NCBI GenBank assembly: GCA_009929485.1
Contig: SAAJ01000006.1
Location: forward strand, 1-64,000
Reading direction: 5' to 3'
From: Negativicutes bacterium
Lineage (GTDB): Bacteria; Bacillota; Negativicutes; Anaeromusales; Anaeromusaceae
Length of the DNA: 64,000 nt
In this document: positions 26,860 to 37,393 of the stretch, one piece after another
How the letters are laid out: every line of letters begins with the position of its first letter
How positions within the stretch are numbered: the stretch's first letter is position 1
Made by a program: the position numbers and the translations under genes
The notes under the pieces: model-generated
Databases searched by the model: none
What the model was told of the DNA's origin: nothing
Seen by the model: the letters and a program-made list of their open reading frames with translations, nothing else

Positions 26860-28623
26860 ATGGCTAGTATCGACGGCCTTACCTGGTGCGCCGTTGCCGC
26901 GGAGCTTGCCGCTAAGTTAATTGGCAGCCGCGTAGACAAGGTGTTCCAACCCCATTCCCATACCATCGTTTTGTCCCTGCGCCAGCCGGGACATTCTTAT
27001 TTTCTTTCTCTTTGCGGCCTGCCTAATTCGGCAGCCGTCCTGCTTCTTGAAGAACGCCCGGAAACCCCCTCCCAAGCGCCTGCGTTCTGCATGTTGCTGC
27101 GTAAGCATTTAGAGGGCGCTCGTTTACTGAACATCAGCCAGCCAGGCTTCGATAGATTGCTGATTTTTAATTTCGCCGCCCGGGAAGAAGGCGGGCAACT
27201 TAGTGAAAAAGAGCTTGTCCTAGAAGTTGCAGGGCGTCACAGCAATTTAATCTTTCTTCGCAATGGCCTTATTGCGGATGCCGTACGGCGCGTCGGCCCC
27301 GAAGACAGCCGTTTACGGCAAATTCTACCCAATATTCCTTATGAAACGCCCCCTTTAGAGGGAAAATTGAATCTTGCAACTCTCAAGCAGGAATTGTTTG
27401 AGCAACGTTTCAACTTGCAAGCAGATCAAGGCGCCACAACAACCGCCTCGCTAATGGCCACTTTGGCTGGCGTTGGTCCTTATACAGCTGAAGCTTGCCT
27501 AGCAGCCGCAGCAGAGCTCAGCACTGAAAAACCTCTGACGCAACGTCTTTGGCAGGTTCTAGCAAACTGGCAAGAGCAGCTGCAAAACCCACAGTTTTGG
27601 CACGCCCATGCAGTGTTGCGTCCTAATGGCAAAGTCCAAGCTCTGCTTCCTTTTATACCGTCAGCGCTTCCTGACGGTTTCACTGCCCTAGCTTGCTCCT
27701 CCCTGCTTGACGCTTTAGCCTTGCTGCATCGGCGTGAAGCACAGCAGCAACTGCCGCAGCAGCAAGAGCTCCAACGGTTTGTGCAAACCGAGCTGACAAA
27801 ATTATCTCGCAAAAAGCATATTTTAGAGGAAGAATGCCAAGAAGCCTCCTTAGCCGATCATTGGCGCCTTTATGGCGACCTACTGATGGCGCAGCTGCAT
27901 CTAGTAGCCAAAGGAGCTTCTGAGGCCACGCTCCCCAATCTATTTGAACCGGATGCGCCAACCATTCAAATTCCGTTGGATCCTTCGCGCACGCCTGCTG
28001 AAAACGCCCAGCATTGCTATCGACAATATAATAAGAGCAAGCGGCGTCAGATCGTTTTAGTCGAACAAATCCAGCAAACAACTAATACGCTTTCTTATTT
28101 GGACAGCGTAGAAACTATGCTGCAAACGGCAGCGACAACCGCTGAAATCCAAGAAATACGGCAGGAATTGACAAGCACAGGTTTTTTGGCGGCTCCCAAG
28201 AAAAAGCAAGCCGCCCTTCCGCTGAGCCAGCCGCTGCAGGTGCAAGGACCAGAGCAAAGTCTGATCTGGGTGGGACGCAATAACCGACAAAACGACGAAC
28301 TGACCTTCCGCCGCGGCAAACCCGGCGATTTATGGTTTCATGCTAAAGACATGCCTGGGTCGCATGTGCTGCTGCAAATGCCTCCAGGCCTAACAGCCAG
28401 CAAAGAAGCTATCGAACTTGCGGCGTCTTTGGCTGCTCATTTCAGCAAGGGAGCTGCTTCCAGCCGCGTGGCCGTCGACTATACGGACCGCAAACAGGTC
28501 AAAAAACCTTCCGGCTCCAAACCCGGTTTTGTTATTTATTTCCAGCAAACCACATTATATGTCTCACCCGACCCAGAACATCTTAAGCCTTATCTGGAAA
28601 ACAAGAGAGCGAAAACAAAGTAA
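26860..28623 (+). CDS. rqcH: RqcH/NFACT-family ribosome quality control factor
   Basis: 587 residues from the ATG with AAGGAGG upstream. The layout is NFACT-N (1-about 200) with the conserved Asp98-Arg99 (GFDR), HhH, a long coiled-coil middle (about 280-420), and NFACT-R near 470 (GDLWFHAKDMPGSHVLL). In Bacillus RqcH recruits Ala-tRNA to stalled 50S subunits and builds poly-alanine degrons; older literature calls it a fibronectin-binding protein. It is alone on plus, divergent from dapF and convergent with pyrR. YlmH, another RQC-linked protein, is encoded about 6 kb away. Confidence 0.94.
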   Translation: MASIDGLTWCAVAAELAAKLIGSRVDKVFQPHSHTIVLSLRQPGHSYFLSLCGLPNSAAVLLLEERPETPSQAPAFCMLLRKHLEGARLLNISQPGFDRLLIFNFAAREEGGQLSEKELVLEVAGRHSNLIFLRNGLIADAVRRVGPEDSRLRQILPNIPYETPPLEGKLNLATLKQELFEQRFNLQADQGATTTASLMATLAGVGPYTAEACLAAAAELSTEKPLTQRLWQVLANWQEQLQNPQFWHAHAVLRPNGKVQALLPFIPSALPDGFTALACSSLLDALALLHRREAQQQLPQQQELQRFVQTELTKLSRKKHILEEECQEASLADHWRLYGDLLMAQLHLVAKGASEATLPNLFEPDAPTIQIPLDPSRTPAENAQHCYRQYNKSKRRQIVLVEQIQQTTNTLSYLDSVETMLQTAATTAEIQEIRQELTSTGFLAAPKKKQAALPLSQPLQVQGPEQSLIWVGRNNRQNDELTFRRGKPGDLWFHAKDMPGSHVLLQMPPGLTASKEAIELAASLAAHFSKGAASSRVAVDYTDRKQVKKPSGSKPGFVIYFQQTTLYVSPDPEHLKPYLENKRAKTK

Positions 28624-28629
28624 CAGTAA

Positions 28630-28690
28630 GGATTGAACAAGATTCGAGGGAGTCACGGGAGGGTACCACAGAGGGTTACGTTGTATTATA
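28630..28690 (+). repeat. dispersed purine-rich repeat, copy C (after rqcH)
   Basis: Seven bases past the rqcH stop: GATTGAACAAGA, then GGGAGTCACGGGAGGGTAC, CAGAGGGTTACG and an ATTATA-containing tail. Same orientation as the gene it follows, like copy A after hslO. Confidence 0.6.
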
Positions 28691-28738
28691 TTTCTTAAAA
28701 CTTGATGCATCTGCTTTTTCAGCTGCAAAAACCATTCA

Positions 28739-28776
28739 AAAAAGCTGCCCGGCACAAAAACCGGACAGCTTTTTCC
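28739..28776. terminator. bidirectional terminator, rqcH / pyrR
   Basis: AAAAGCTGCCCGG and CCGGACAGCTTTTT form a stem with one mismatch, with A-run before and T-run after on both strands. It lies between the convergent genes and can serve both. Confidence 0.85.
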
Positions 28777-28789
28777 ATTTAACGCTCTA

Positions 28790-28826
28790 TTGTTCCCTCT
28801 GGCCACTCCGGTTCTCTTGTTCGTCC
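28790..28826 (-). repeat. dispersed purine-rich repeat, copy D (after pyrR)
   Basis: On minus, GAACAAGAGAACCGGAGT followed by GGCCAGAGGG, about 20 nt past the pyrR stop and before the shared terminator. It aligns best with copy B but lacks the tail block, so it is a shorter or decayed copy. Confidence 0.45.
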
Positions 28827-28845
28827 TTCGTGCCCAGCAGTTTTC

Positions 28846-30346
<1,501 letters not shown>

Positions 30347-30350
<4 letters not shown>

Positions 30351-30814
30351 TCTGACGTTTCCCGTCCTTCCTCCCGTAGCAAGCCCCAAACAATTAGAGT
30401 CGCCCCCAGGCAAATACCAATATCCGCTAAATTAAAAATGGGCCAGATACGAAAATCCAAATAGTCAATAACAGCCCCCAAACGAACTCGATCCAGCAGG
30501 TTTCCTACCGCACCGCCAGCCAGCAAACTCATGCCGTACCGAACCCATATTCCCTGCGCCGCCAGCTCTTTATAGGCAAAGGCCAGAAAAGCCAGCAAAA
30601 AAGCGGCGATAGCAATAAAGAACAAAGTCTGATTTTCAAAAAGACCAAAAGCAGCCCCTGGATTTTGAATATACGTTAAATGAAAAATACCAGGCAGCAC
30701 GGGAATGGATTCCCCTAACTGCATAGTCCCGGAAAATAACTTTTTCAGCAATTGATCGGCAATAGCCAGCGCTACGCCCCAAACAAACACCTTCAATACA
30801 TTCTCTCCTGCCAC
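30347..30814 (-). CDS. lspA: lipoprotein signal peptidase II
   Basis: 155 residues, four hydrophobic segments, and the two catalytic aspartates in GNLLDRV (near 107) and FNLADIGI (near 127). It cleaves prolipoprotein signal peptides at the membrane. First gene of lspA-rluD-pyrR, with its own promoter just after the ileS terminator. Confidence 0.96.
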
Positions 30815-30843
30815 TCAAAACCACTTGGTTCCTTAATTATTTT

Positions 30844-30872
30844 ATTGTACAGGGAAATCAAGCAAAAGGCAA
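30844..30872 (-). promoter_or_regulatory. promoter of lspA-rluD-pyrR
   Basis: TTGCCT (30867-30872) and TACAAT (30844-30849) on minus, 17-bp spacer. It abuts the ileS terminator. Confidence 0.7.
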
Positions 30873-30909
30873 AGAAAAAGAGGTCCGGCTGAGCCAGACT
30901 CTCTTTTTC
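30873..30909 (-). terminator. intrinsic terminator of ileS
   Basis: On minus, AAAAAGAGAGTCTGGC pairs with GCCGGACCTCTTTTT around a TCA loop, followed by T-rich sequence. Confidence 0.82.
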
Positions 30910-30940
30910 AAGGCTTTCGCTTTTTCTAGTTAACCCTAGT

Positions 30941-33733
30941 TTATTTGCTTAATACCGCAGCGCAACGCGCGCACAAAGTCGGATGTTCTTCATTTTGTCC
31001 GACTGACTGGCTGTAAATCCAGCAACGCTCACATTTTTCACCTTTAGCTGCCTGCACAAGCACCGCCATATCACCAGTTTCGTTCCGCACGGCGTTATCC
31101 GGAGCTTCTGCCAAAGGCAGTACTTCCGCGCCGGAGGTGATGGTCAAGGAAGCCAGTTCCCCTGCAGTCAGACCGGAAAGAAGCGCCAGATTTTCTTCTG
31201 CCGTATACACAACCAGGTTGGCATCCAACGAATGACCGATATCCTTATTGCGGCGAGCCTGTTCCAGAGCCTTCATAATATCGCCACGCACCGCCAAAAG
31301 CTTAGTCCATTTAGCGTCCAAAGCCTCATCCAAATACTGCGGGCAGGCTTCCGGCCACTCGCTCAATTGAATGCTCTCCAAATGTTCCTGGCCGCTTTGC
31401 TGGGGCAGGTACCGCCAAATTTCTTCACTGGTAAAGGTAAGAACTGGTGCCAGTAGTGACAGCAAGGTCATGGTTATTTTATGCATCACCGTTTGCGCCG
31501 CCCGACGCCGCTGATCATCCGGAAGTTCCGCATAGAGGCGATCTTTAATGATATCCAGATATACGGCGCTGAGATCAATGGTGCAGAAATTATGAATGGT
31601 GTGATACAGCGTATGGAATTCATACCGATCATACGCTGCTGTCACTTTTTCCCGCACTTGTTCCAAACGCAAAAGCGCCCAACGATCCAACTCGCTCAGC
31701 TGCTCATAAGCAACTGCATGCTGATTTGCATCAAAATCATTAAGATTGCTCAGCATATAGCGGAAAGTATTGCGGATTTTGCGATAAATTTCCGCCAATT
31801 GCTTGAGAATGTCATTGGAAATGCGTACATCTCCCTGGTAGTCGGCGGAAACCACCCACAGACGCAGAATATCCGCGCCGTATTGTTTGATGACCTGTTC
31901 CGGGAAAATAACGTTACCCACAGACTTACTCATTTTGCGGCCTTCGCCGTCCACAACAAAGCCATGCGTCAATACGGCCTTATAGGGAGCTCGTCCCCGC
32001 GTAGCTACAGAAGTGAGTAAGGAAGACTGGAACCAACCGCGATGCTGATCGCTTCCTTCCAAGTACATGTCCGCCGGCCAAGCAAGCTCTTCACGCTGCT
32101 CCAATACCGCTGCATGGCTAGAGCCGCTGTCAAACCAAACATCCATAATGTCCGATTCCTTACGGAAATGGTCATGTCCGCATTTGGGGCAAGTCGTTCC
32201 TGATGGCAAAATATCTTCAGCGTCATATTTCCACCAAGCATCAGAGCCTTCCCGTCCGAAAAGCGCCGCCACAGCCTGAATGGTATCATCATTAATCAGC
32301 GGTTCATTACACTCGCGGCAATAGAAAATCGGGATTGGCACGCCCCAAACCCGCTGCCGGGAAATACACCAGTCTTGACGATCCGCCACCATGTTGTGAA
32401 TGCGTTCTTCGCCCCAGCCTGGGTACCATTTGACGTCGCGAATGGCGGCCAGCGCTTCTTCCCGATAACCGGCTACCGAAGAAAACCACTGCTCTGTAGC
32501 CCGATAGATTACCGGATTTTTACAGCGCCAGCAGTGAGCGTACTGGTGGCGAATCGAACCTTTGGCCAAAAGCAAGCCGCGGCTTGCCAATTCCTTGATA
32601 ATGGGCACATTGGCGTCTTCAATTTGCATGCCCGCAAAAGGACCGGCTTCTTCCGTGAATACGCCGCTGGGATTCACCGGGTTGATAACCGGCAAACCGT
32701 ATTTCTTGCCGACTTCAAAGTCTTCCGGACCATGTCCCGGCGCCGTGTGCACGCAGCCGGTGCCTTGCTCTAACGTGACGTGCTCGCCCAGTACGATCGG
32801 AGCTTGCCGTTCCAAGAAGGGATGATGAAAGACCAAGCCTTCCACATCGCTGCCTTTAAAGCGCTCCAAGATGGTAAAGTTCTCTTTCTTAGCTGCTTGA
32901 ACTACCTGTTCCGCCAATTCCGCAGCCAACAGATATACTTCTTCATCCACTTTCACCCAGGCATACTCGATTTCCGGATGAAGGGCAATCCCGGCATTAG
33001 CCGGCAGCGTCCAGGTCGTCGTCGTCCAAATGACCGCATACGTTTTAGAGGCATCCACACCAGCAGGCAGCTTCCCTTTAGCATCGACCAAGGGAAATTT
33101 CACGAAAATAGAGTGCGATTTTTTTTCGGCATACTCAATTTCCGCTTCCGCCAGCGCCGTTTCGCAGGATACGCACCAATATACGGTTTTAAGGCCTTTA
33201 TAAATATGACCTTTTTTCGCCATTTCTCCAAACACTTCGATCTGTTTGGCTTCATAAGAGGGTTTCAGGGTCACATAAGGATTATCCCAGTCGCCGCAAA
33301 CTCCCAAGCGTTTGAAGTCGCTGCGCTGGGCGTCAATCCATTTGTGAGCGTATGCATTACATTCCTGACGCAGCTGCAGCGGGTCCAGCTCATGACGGTT
33401 TAAGCCCAAATTTTTAATAGCTGCATGCTCAATCGGCAGGCCATGGGTATCCCAGCCAGGCACATAGGGCGCCTGAAAGCCGCGCAGCGTCTTATATTTG
33501 ATAATGATATCCTTCAAGACTTTATTAATGGTATGGCCAATGTGAATGTTACCGTTAGCATAGGGAGGTCCATCATGCAAAATGAACTTTTCCTTGCTGG
33601 CGCGCCGCGCCACGCGCTTTTTATCAATATCGTTCTTTTGCCAGAAATCAATGATTTCCGGCTCGCGCTGAGGCAGATTGCCTCGCATAGGAAATTGAGT
33701 TTCCGGTAAATTAAGAGTTTTGCTATAATCCAC
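30941..33733 (-). CDS. ileS: isoleucyl-tRNA synthetase
   Basis: 930 residues from a GTG (VDYSKTLNLPET) with GGAGG upstream; the upstream ATG at 33913 would translate the T-box and is rejected. HIGH is seen as HIGHTIN near 65 and KMSKS as GRKMSKSVGN near 600; the editing (CP1) domain lies between. A C-terminal zinc site CERCW ... CARC is present, typical of the eubacterial IleS1 form. Controlled by a T-box leader. Confidence 0.97.
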   Translation of the reverse strand: MDYSKTLNLPETQFPMRGNLPQREPEIIDFWQKNDIDKKRVARRASKEKFILHDGPPYANGNIHIGHTINKVLKDIIIKYKTLRGFQAPYVPGWDTHGLPIEHAAIKNLGLNRHELDPLQLRQECNAYAHKWIDAQRSDFKRLGVCGDWDNPYVTLKPSYEAKQIEVFGEMAKKGHIYKGLKTVYWCVSCETALAEAEIEYAEKKSHSIFVKFPLVDAKGKLPAGVDASKTYAVIWTTTTWTLPANAGIALHPEIEYAWVKVDEEVYLLAAELAEQVVQAAKKENFTILERFKGSDVEGLVFHHPFLERQAPIVLGEHVTLEQGTGCVHTAPGHGPEDFEVGKKYGLPVINPVNPSGVFTEEAGPFAGMQIEDANVPIIKELASRGLLLAKGSIRHQYAHCWRCKNPVIYRATEQWFSSVAGYREEALAAIRDVKWYPGWGEERIHNMVADRQDWCISRQRVWGVPIPIFYCRECNEPLINDDTIQAVAALFGREGSDAWWKYDAEDILPSGTTCPKCGHDHFRKESDIMDVWFDSGSSHAAVLEQREELAWPADMYLEGSDQHRGWFQSSLLTSVATRGRAPYKAVLTHGFVVDGEGRKMSKSVGNVIFPEQVIKQYGADILRLWVVSADYQGDVRISNDILKQLAEIYRKIRNTFRYMLSNLNDFDANQHAVAYEQLSELDRWALLRLEQVREKVTAAYDRYEFHTLYHTIHNFCTIDLSAVYLDIIKDRLYAELPDDQRRRAAQTVMHKITMTLLSLLAPVLTFTSEEIWRYLPQQSGQEHLESIQLSEWPEACPQYLDEALDAKWTKLLAVRGDIMKALEQARRNKDIGHSLDANLVVYTAEENLALLSGLTAGELASLTITSGAEVLPLAEAPDNAVRNETGDMAVLVQAAKGEKCERCWIYSQSVGQNEEHPTLCARCAAVLSK

Positions 33734-33761
33734 TGTTTCCTGCACCTCCAAAAATACATAA

Positions 33762-33795
33762 AAGCCCCCCGTCCCGAAAAAGGGACGAGAGGCTA
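33762..33795 (-). terminator. T-box terminator of ileS
   Basis: On minus, a CGTCCC...GGGACG hairpin inside a longer AGCCTCTCGTCCC / GGGACGGGGGGCT stem, followed by TTTT. The antiterminator uses the T-box sequence just before it. Confidence 0.85.
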
Positions 33796-34003
33796 TTTTC
33801 CCGTGGTACCACCCTTGTGACCGCCATGGCGGCCGCTTGTGGACACAGTAACGCGTGTCATACGGAAAGCGACTCATTATAGCCGTTTTCAGCTCCAGAG
33901 TGATCTTCCGCACACTGCTTCAGCCGGGCTTCCACCCTTCCCGGTTCGCTGTTTTCCACCTGCGCGCGTACTTTTTCCTTCATTGCCTATGTCCATATTT
34001 GAA
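33796..34003 (-). promoter_or_regulatory. T-box leader, isoleucine specific
   Basis: The T-box core GGGTGGTACCACGGG (33799-33813) precedes the terminator. Upstream is a Stem I with GGGAAGGGTGGAAGCCCGG distal sequence. In the likely specifier loop the minus strand reads GAAGATCACTC, giving an in-register AUC (Ile) codon at 33902-33904. Uncharged tRNA-Ile binding should favour antitermination and ileS expression. The exact Stem I fold is inferred. Confidence 0.9.
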
Positions 34004-34007
34004 ACAA

Positions 34008-34036
34008 ATTATACACAAGTTTTATCAAAAAAGCAA
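34008..34036 (-). promoter_or_regulatory. promoter of ileS
   Basis: TTGCTT (34031-34036) and TATAAT (34008-34013) on minus with a 17-bp spacer, just upstream of the T-box. Confidence 0.8.
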
Positions 34037-34057
34037 TGTGCCTGTTGGAAAGGAGCC

Positions 34058-34519
34058 TTATTCAACGATTTCTCTTCTCAGTTCCTTTTCCTCCAAAAGC
34101 TCCAATTGGGATTGAGCCAGCATGCGCATGCGCGAACGGAAGAGCTGCCCTTGCGCACGCAGTTCATCGCATTCGGCCTGGATACGTTGCAATTGGGCAT
34201 TAGCCTCATCAACAATCCGCCGGCTTTCTACTTCCGCTTCCTTACGAAGCAAATCCGCTTCTTTTCTAGCGTTAACCTTGACTTCTTCCGCCGCTTCCTG
34301 CGCTACAACCAACGTATTATGCAATGTATTTTCCAGGTTTTGAAAATACTGTATCTGCGACTTCAAGCGCTCTGTTGTTTCACGCAGATCTATATTGGTT
34401 CGATACAGTTCTTCATAGTCATGAAGAACTTGCTCGAGAAACTCATCGACTTCAGCTTCGTTATAACCTCTAAAAGCTTTGCGAAACTCCTGATTCTGAA
34501 TATCCAACGGCGTAAGCAT
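34058..34519 (-). CDS. divIVA: DivIVA/GpsB-family cell division protein
   Basis: 153 residues beginning MLTPLDIQNQEFRKAFRGYNEAEVDEFLEQV, the membrane-curvature-binding N-terminus of DivIVA. A long coiled coil (about 30-145) follows. It marks poles and septa and recruits morphogenesis factors. It closes the yggS-sepF-proC-ylmH-divIVA run upstream of the ileS T-box, a conserved Firmicute arrangement. Confidence 0.94.
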   Translation of the reverse strand: MLTPLDIQNQEFRKAFRGYNEAEVDEFLEQVLHDYEELYRTNIDLRETTERLKSQIQYFQNLENTLHNTLVVAQEAAEEVKVNARKEADLLRKEAEVESRRIVDEANAQLQRIQAECDELRAQGQLFRSRMRMLAQSQLELLEEKELRREIVE

Positions 34520-34545
34520 GATTCCTGTCCCCCTAATTGCTGCAT

Positions 34546-35334
34546 TCATAAATATCGTCGCAACAGCAGACTCAAACGACCCTTTTTCGTCTCCCCTAGG
34601 ATTTCAACAATTTCTACACGGCCCCGACCGCGCAAGGAGAGGATATCCCCCTGTTGCACGCTCTGCGAACCGCCTTTGGCCGGCTGCCAGTTAACTCGCA
34701 GCTTATCGGCCTTAATCTCTTCCGCCATCCGGCTCCTGGATACGCCATACCCGGAAGCTGCCACCACATCCAGACGCAAAGAAGGAACCGTCGTCTTAAT
34801 TTCTTTGACGGTTTCCTCTTTAGGTTCAAGCTCTGCTAAAGAAATTTCCTTGGTGCTCACCTGAGCGCCGCCTAAATAAGACAACTGCTGTAAGAGATAG
34901 TCTCCTAACGGCGCATCGGTTAATACCTGACAACCTTCGCTGGTCATCAAGATATCCCCCAGAACCTCGCGCTCAATGCCTACTCCCAGTAAGCCTCCTA
35001 AAACATCCCTGTGTGAAAGGCGCTCATAACGCTTGTCCCAAGAAACGGCAATCGCCCGCAGGCCAAAATCGACTGCACCGTAATACTCGGCAGATACAAA
35101 GGCAGCCTTAACTCGTTCCGCTCGTTCATAACCGCCTTGCAGCTCAAGGCGTACTTTACCATCCCACTGGGCAGCCACCGTTTCCGCCACGGAAATTCCA
35201 GCTGGATCCAAAAAATCACTGACTCGAAACCGGCGCGAACGCAGGGCTTGTTCGGCTAAATCGAGCAGCCTGGCTGCCAAAATATCCTGGCCGCTGCTTT
35301 TATAATACCGTAAAATTTTTTCCCGATTATTCAC
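34546..35334 (-). CDS. ylmH: YlmH, S4-domain RNA-binding protein
   Basis: 262 residues from GTG overlapping the proC stop. The N-terminal two thirds is the YlmH domain (GVGIEREVLGDI motif); the C-terminal S4 domain begins near 180 (LRLDVVAASGYGVSRSRMAEEIKADKLRVNW). Its relatives were tied to the division cluster by position; work in Bacillus shows YlmH can act on stalled 50S subunits like RqcP. rqcH is also in this window. Confidence 0.92.
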   Translation of the reverse strand: MNNREKILRYYKSSGQDILAARLLDLAEQALRSRRFRVSDFLDPAGISVAETVAAQWDGKVRLELQGGYERAERVKAAFVSAEYYGAVDFGLRAIAVSWDKRYERLSHRDVLGGLLGVGIEREVLGDILMTSEGCQVLTDAPLGDYLLQQLSYLGGAQVSTKEISLAELEPKEETVKEIKTTVPSLRLDVVAASGYGVSRSRMAEEIKADKLRVNWQPAKGGSQSVQQGDILSLRGRGRVEIVEILGETKKGRLSLLLRRYL

Positions 35335-36170
35335 GAATTGCCTTTCCCCATTTCCTTGGAACGCTCCGTTGCCGCCACTACAGCATCGATTAAAGCGGCG
35401 CGTACATTGTGACTTTCCAGCGCATGCAAGCCGGCAATGGAAGTTCCCCCAGGCGAAGCAACCATGTCACGCAAAATAGCCGGATGCTGTCCGGTTTGCA
35501 CTACCATCTTCGCTGCACCCAATAAAGTCTGCGCCGCCATGAGAATGGCGTTTTTCCGAGAAAGTCCAACGCGTACGCCAGCATCCGCTAAGGCGTCAAT
35601 CATAAGAAATGCATACGAAGGGCCGCTGCCAGACAAGCCCGTAATGGCATCCAACAAGTTTTCATCCACTTTTTCCACGCGCCCTACGGCGGAAAATACG
35701 GCTCTAGCCGCCTGGTCCGCCTCTTGGTCTGCACGGCTGCCTAAGGCAAAAGCAGTCATGCCTTCCCCTACCGCTACAGGAGTGTTAGGCATGACACGAA
35801 CAACGCGATGCTTGCGAAAATGGCTTTCTAAGAAATCTAACGGAATCCCGGCCGCCACGGATAAGATCAACGTTGTCGGTTTAGTCGCCAAAGCCAAGGT
35901 AGAGATGATTTGTTTCAAGACCTGCGGTTTAACGGTTAAAAACAAAATATCTGCTGCGCCGGTCAAAGCCGAGGCGCTTTCACTGCGCCGCACGCCATAG
36001 GTTTGTTCCAAAACCTGCAAGCGCTCTTCCGAGGTGTCAAATACCAACAGATTTTCTTGCGTCGTCATTTTCTTGTCCAACAGGCCGCGCAGCAGAGCCT
36101 CAGCGATAGCTCCGCCCCCCAAAAAGCCTATGATCTTACCCTGTAAAACTTGTTTCAATTGTTCATCCAT
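35331..36170 (-). CDS. proC: pyrroline-5-carboxylate reductase
   Basis: 279 residues with the N-terminal dinucleotide fold GFLGGGAIAEALLRGLL and the C-terminal GLSGSGPSYAFLMIDALADAGVRVGL and SPGGTSIAGLHALE motifs. It makes proline from P5C with NAD(P)H. The start overlaps sepF by 16 bp, within the division operon, as in several Firmicutes. Confidence 0.95.
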   Translation of the reverse strand: MDEQLKQVLQGKIIGFLGGGAIAEALLRGLLDKKMTTQENLLVFDTSEERLQVLEQTYGVRRSESASALTGAADILFLTVKPQVLKQIISTLALATKPTTLILSVAAGIPLDFLESHFRKHRVVRVMPNTPVAVGEGMTAFALGSRADQEADQAARAVFSAVGRVEKVDENLLDAITGLSGSGPSYAFLMIDALADAGVRVGLSRKNAILMAAQTLLGAAKMVVQTGQHPAILRDMVASPGGTSIAGLHALESHNVRAALIDAVVAATERSKEMGKGNS

Positions 36171-36625
36171 GGTACAACCGTCCTGTCCTGATCATCGTAG
36201 GTGTAAGCAACATCCACATTCGCAGGAGCACAAAGAAAAATATGATGCCCCACTTTTTGAATACTGCCTCCCAAGGCATAGGTGGTGCCGCTCATAAAAT
36301 CAATCATGCGTTTAGCCACTTCTTTGTCCGTGCCTTCAAAATTCACGACTACAGGCTTGCGGTTTTTTAAATAATCCGCCACATGCTGCACATCGTCAAA
36401 GTTAGCCGGCTCTACCACCATGACCTTCATCTGCTTAGAAGCAGCCGTTGCGCCCCCCGTGGCGGCATTCGGCAAATTGACCACATTATTCTGTACCGCA
36501 GAAGGTCTGGCGCTGCGCGGCGCACGTTCTTCAGCCGCAGGCTGCTGCGATTGTTGTTCTTGTTCCTTAGCATCTCCCGGCTCGATCAATCCCAATGTGC
36601 CGCACACTTTTTCTATAAATTTCAT
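36155..36625 (-). CDS. sepF: SepF, FtsZ membrane anchor
   Basis: 156 residues: an N-terminal amphipathic helix (MKFIEKVCGTLGL), a Gln/Ala-rich linker, and the C-terminal SepF domain (about 66-150) with KPVVVNFEGTDKEVAKRMIDFMSGTTYALGG. SepF anchors and bundles FtsZ. No ftsA is visible in the window, so SepF may be the main anchor here; that is inference. Confidence 0.95.
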   Translation of the reverse strand: MKFIEKVCGTLGLIEPGDAKEQEQQSQQPAAEERAPRSARPSAVQNNVVNLPNAATGGATAASKQMKVMVVEPANFDDVQHVADYLKNRKPVVVNFEGTDKEVAKRMIDFMSGTTYALGGSIQKVGHHIFLCAPANVDVAYTYDDQDRTVVPWMNN

Positions 36626-37345
36626 CTAACCTTCCTCCTTTGGAGCATATTGTCTAGCTCCGAATAACGCCGTACCGACACGCACCATATTGGCGCCTTC
36701 TTGAATAGCAACCTCAAAATCATTGCTCATCCCCATAGAAAGCCACTGCCACTCGCATTGCGGCAAAGCCGCCTCCCGTAAAGCCGCAAATAAGCTGTAA
36801 GCTTCCTGAAACACAGGCCTCACCGACTCAGCGTCCTCCATTAAGGGAGCAATTGTCATTAAGCCTTTTATTCTCACATGCGGCCATTGAGCTGCCTGTC
36901 GTGACAATGTCCAGACTGCATCCGGATCCATACCGAATTTGCTTTCTTCGCCTGAAACGTTCACCTGCAACAGTACTTCCTGAGAAATTCCTTGTTTGGC
37001 TGCTTCCTGCTCAATTTGCTGCAAAAGTCGTTCACTATCCACTGAGTGAATCAAAGCAACCTTGCCTACGATTTGCTTCGCCTTGTTAGTCTGTAAATGA
37101 CCAATCAAATGCCATTTCGCTTTAACGCCGATATGCTCTATTTTAGGCAAAGCTTCTTGAACCCGATTTTCGCCAAACACAGTAAGTCCCGCTTCCAAGG
37201 CTTCTTCGACTACCTCTGCAGCATGATTTTTACTCACCGCAATCAAACAAATGGGCCCTGGCTGTTCAATTTCGGATTTGCGAGAGGCCAAAGCCTTCGC
37301 GATTCTCCCTTCCACCGCCTGCAGGCGTTCTGAAATCGAAGACAT
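36626..37345 (-). CDS. yggS: YggS/PLPBP-family PLP homeostasis protein
   Basis: 239 residues with the PLP-lysine segment LIAVSKNH near 34-41, FGENRVQEA near 75, and C-terminal LSMGMSNDFEVAI and VRVGTALFG. A single-domain alanine racemase fold without racemase activity; it buffers PLP and affects amino-acid metabolism. First gene of the sepF-proC-ylmH-divIVA operon. Confidence 0.95.
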   Translation of the reverse strand: MSSISERLQAVEGRIAKALASRKSEIEQPGPICLIAVSKNHAAEVVEEALEAGLTVFGENRVQEALPKIEHIGVKAKWHLIGHLQTNKAKQIVGKVALIHSVDSERLLQQIEQEAAKQGISQEVLLQVNVSGEESKFGMDPDAVWTLSRQAAQWPHVRIKGLMTIAPLMEDAESVRPVFQEAYSLFAALREAALPQCEWQWLSMGMSNDFEVAIQEGANMVRVGTALFGARQYAPKEEG

Positions 37346-37393
37346 ATTTTGTTCCCCCTAGCATATACCTGCCTTTGCAGTGGCTCTTTTAAG

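Noticed and set aside
33734-33913. N-terminal extension of IleS
   Set aside because: It runs through the T-box antiterminator and terminator; GTG at 33733 matches family starts.
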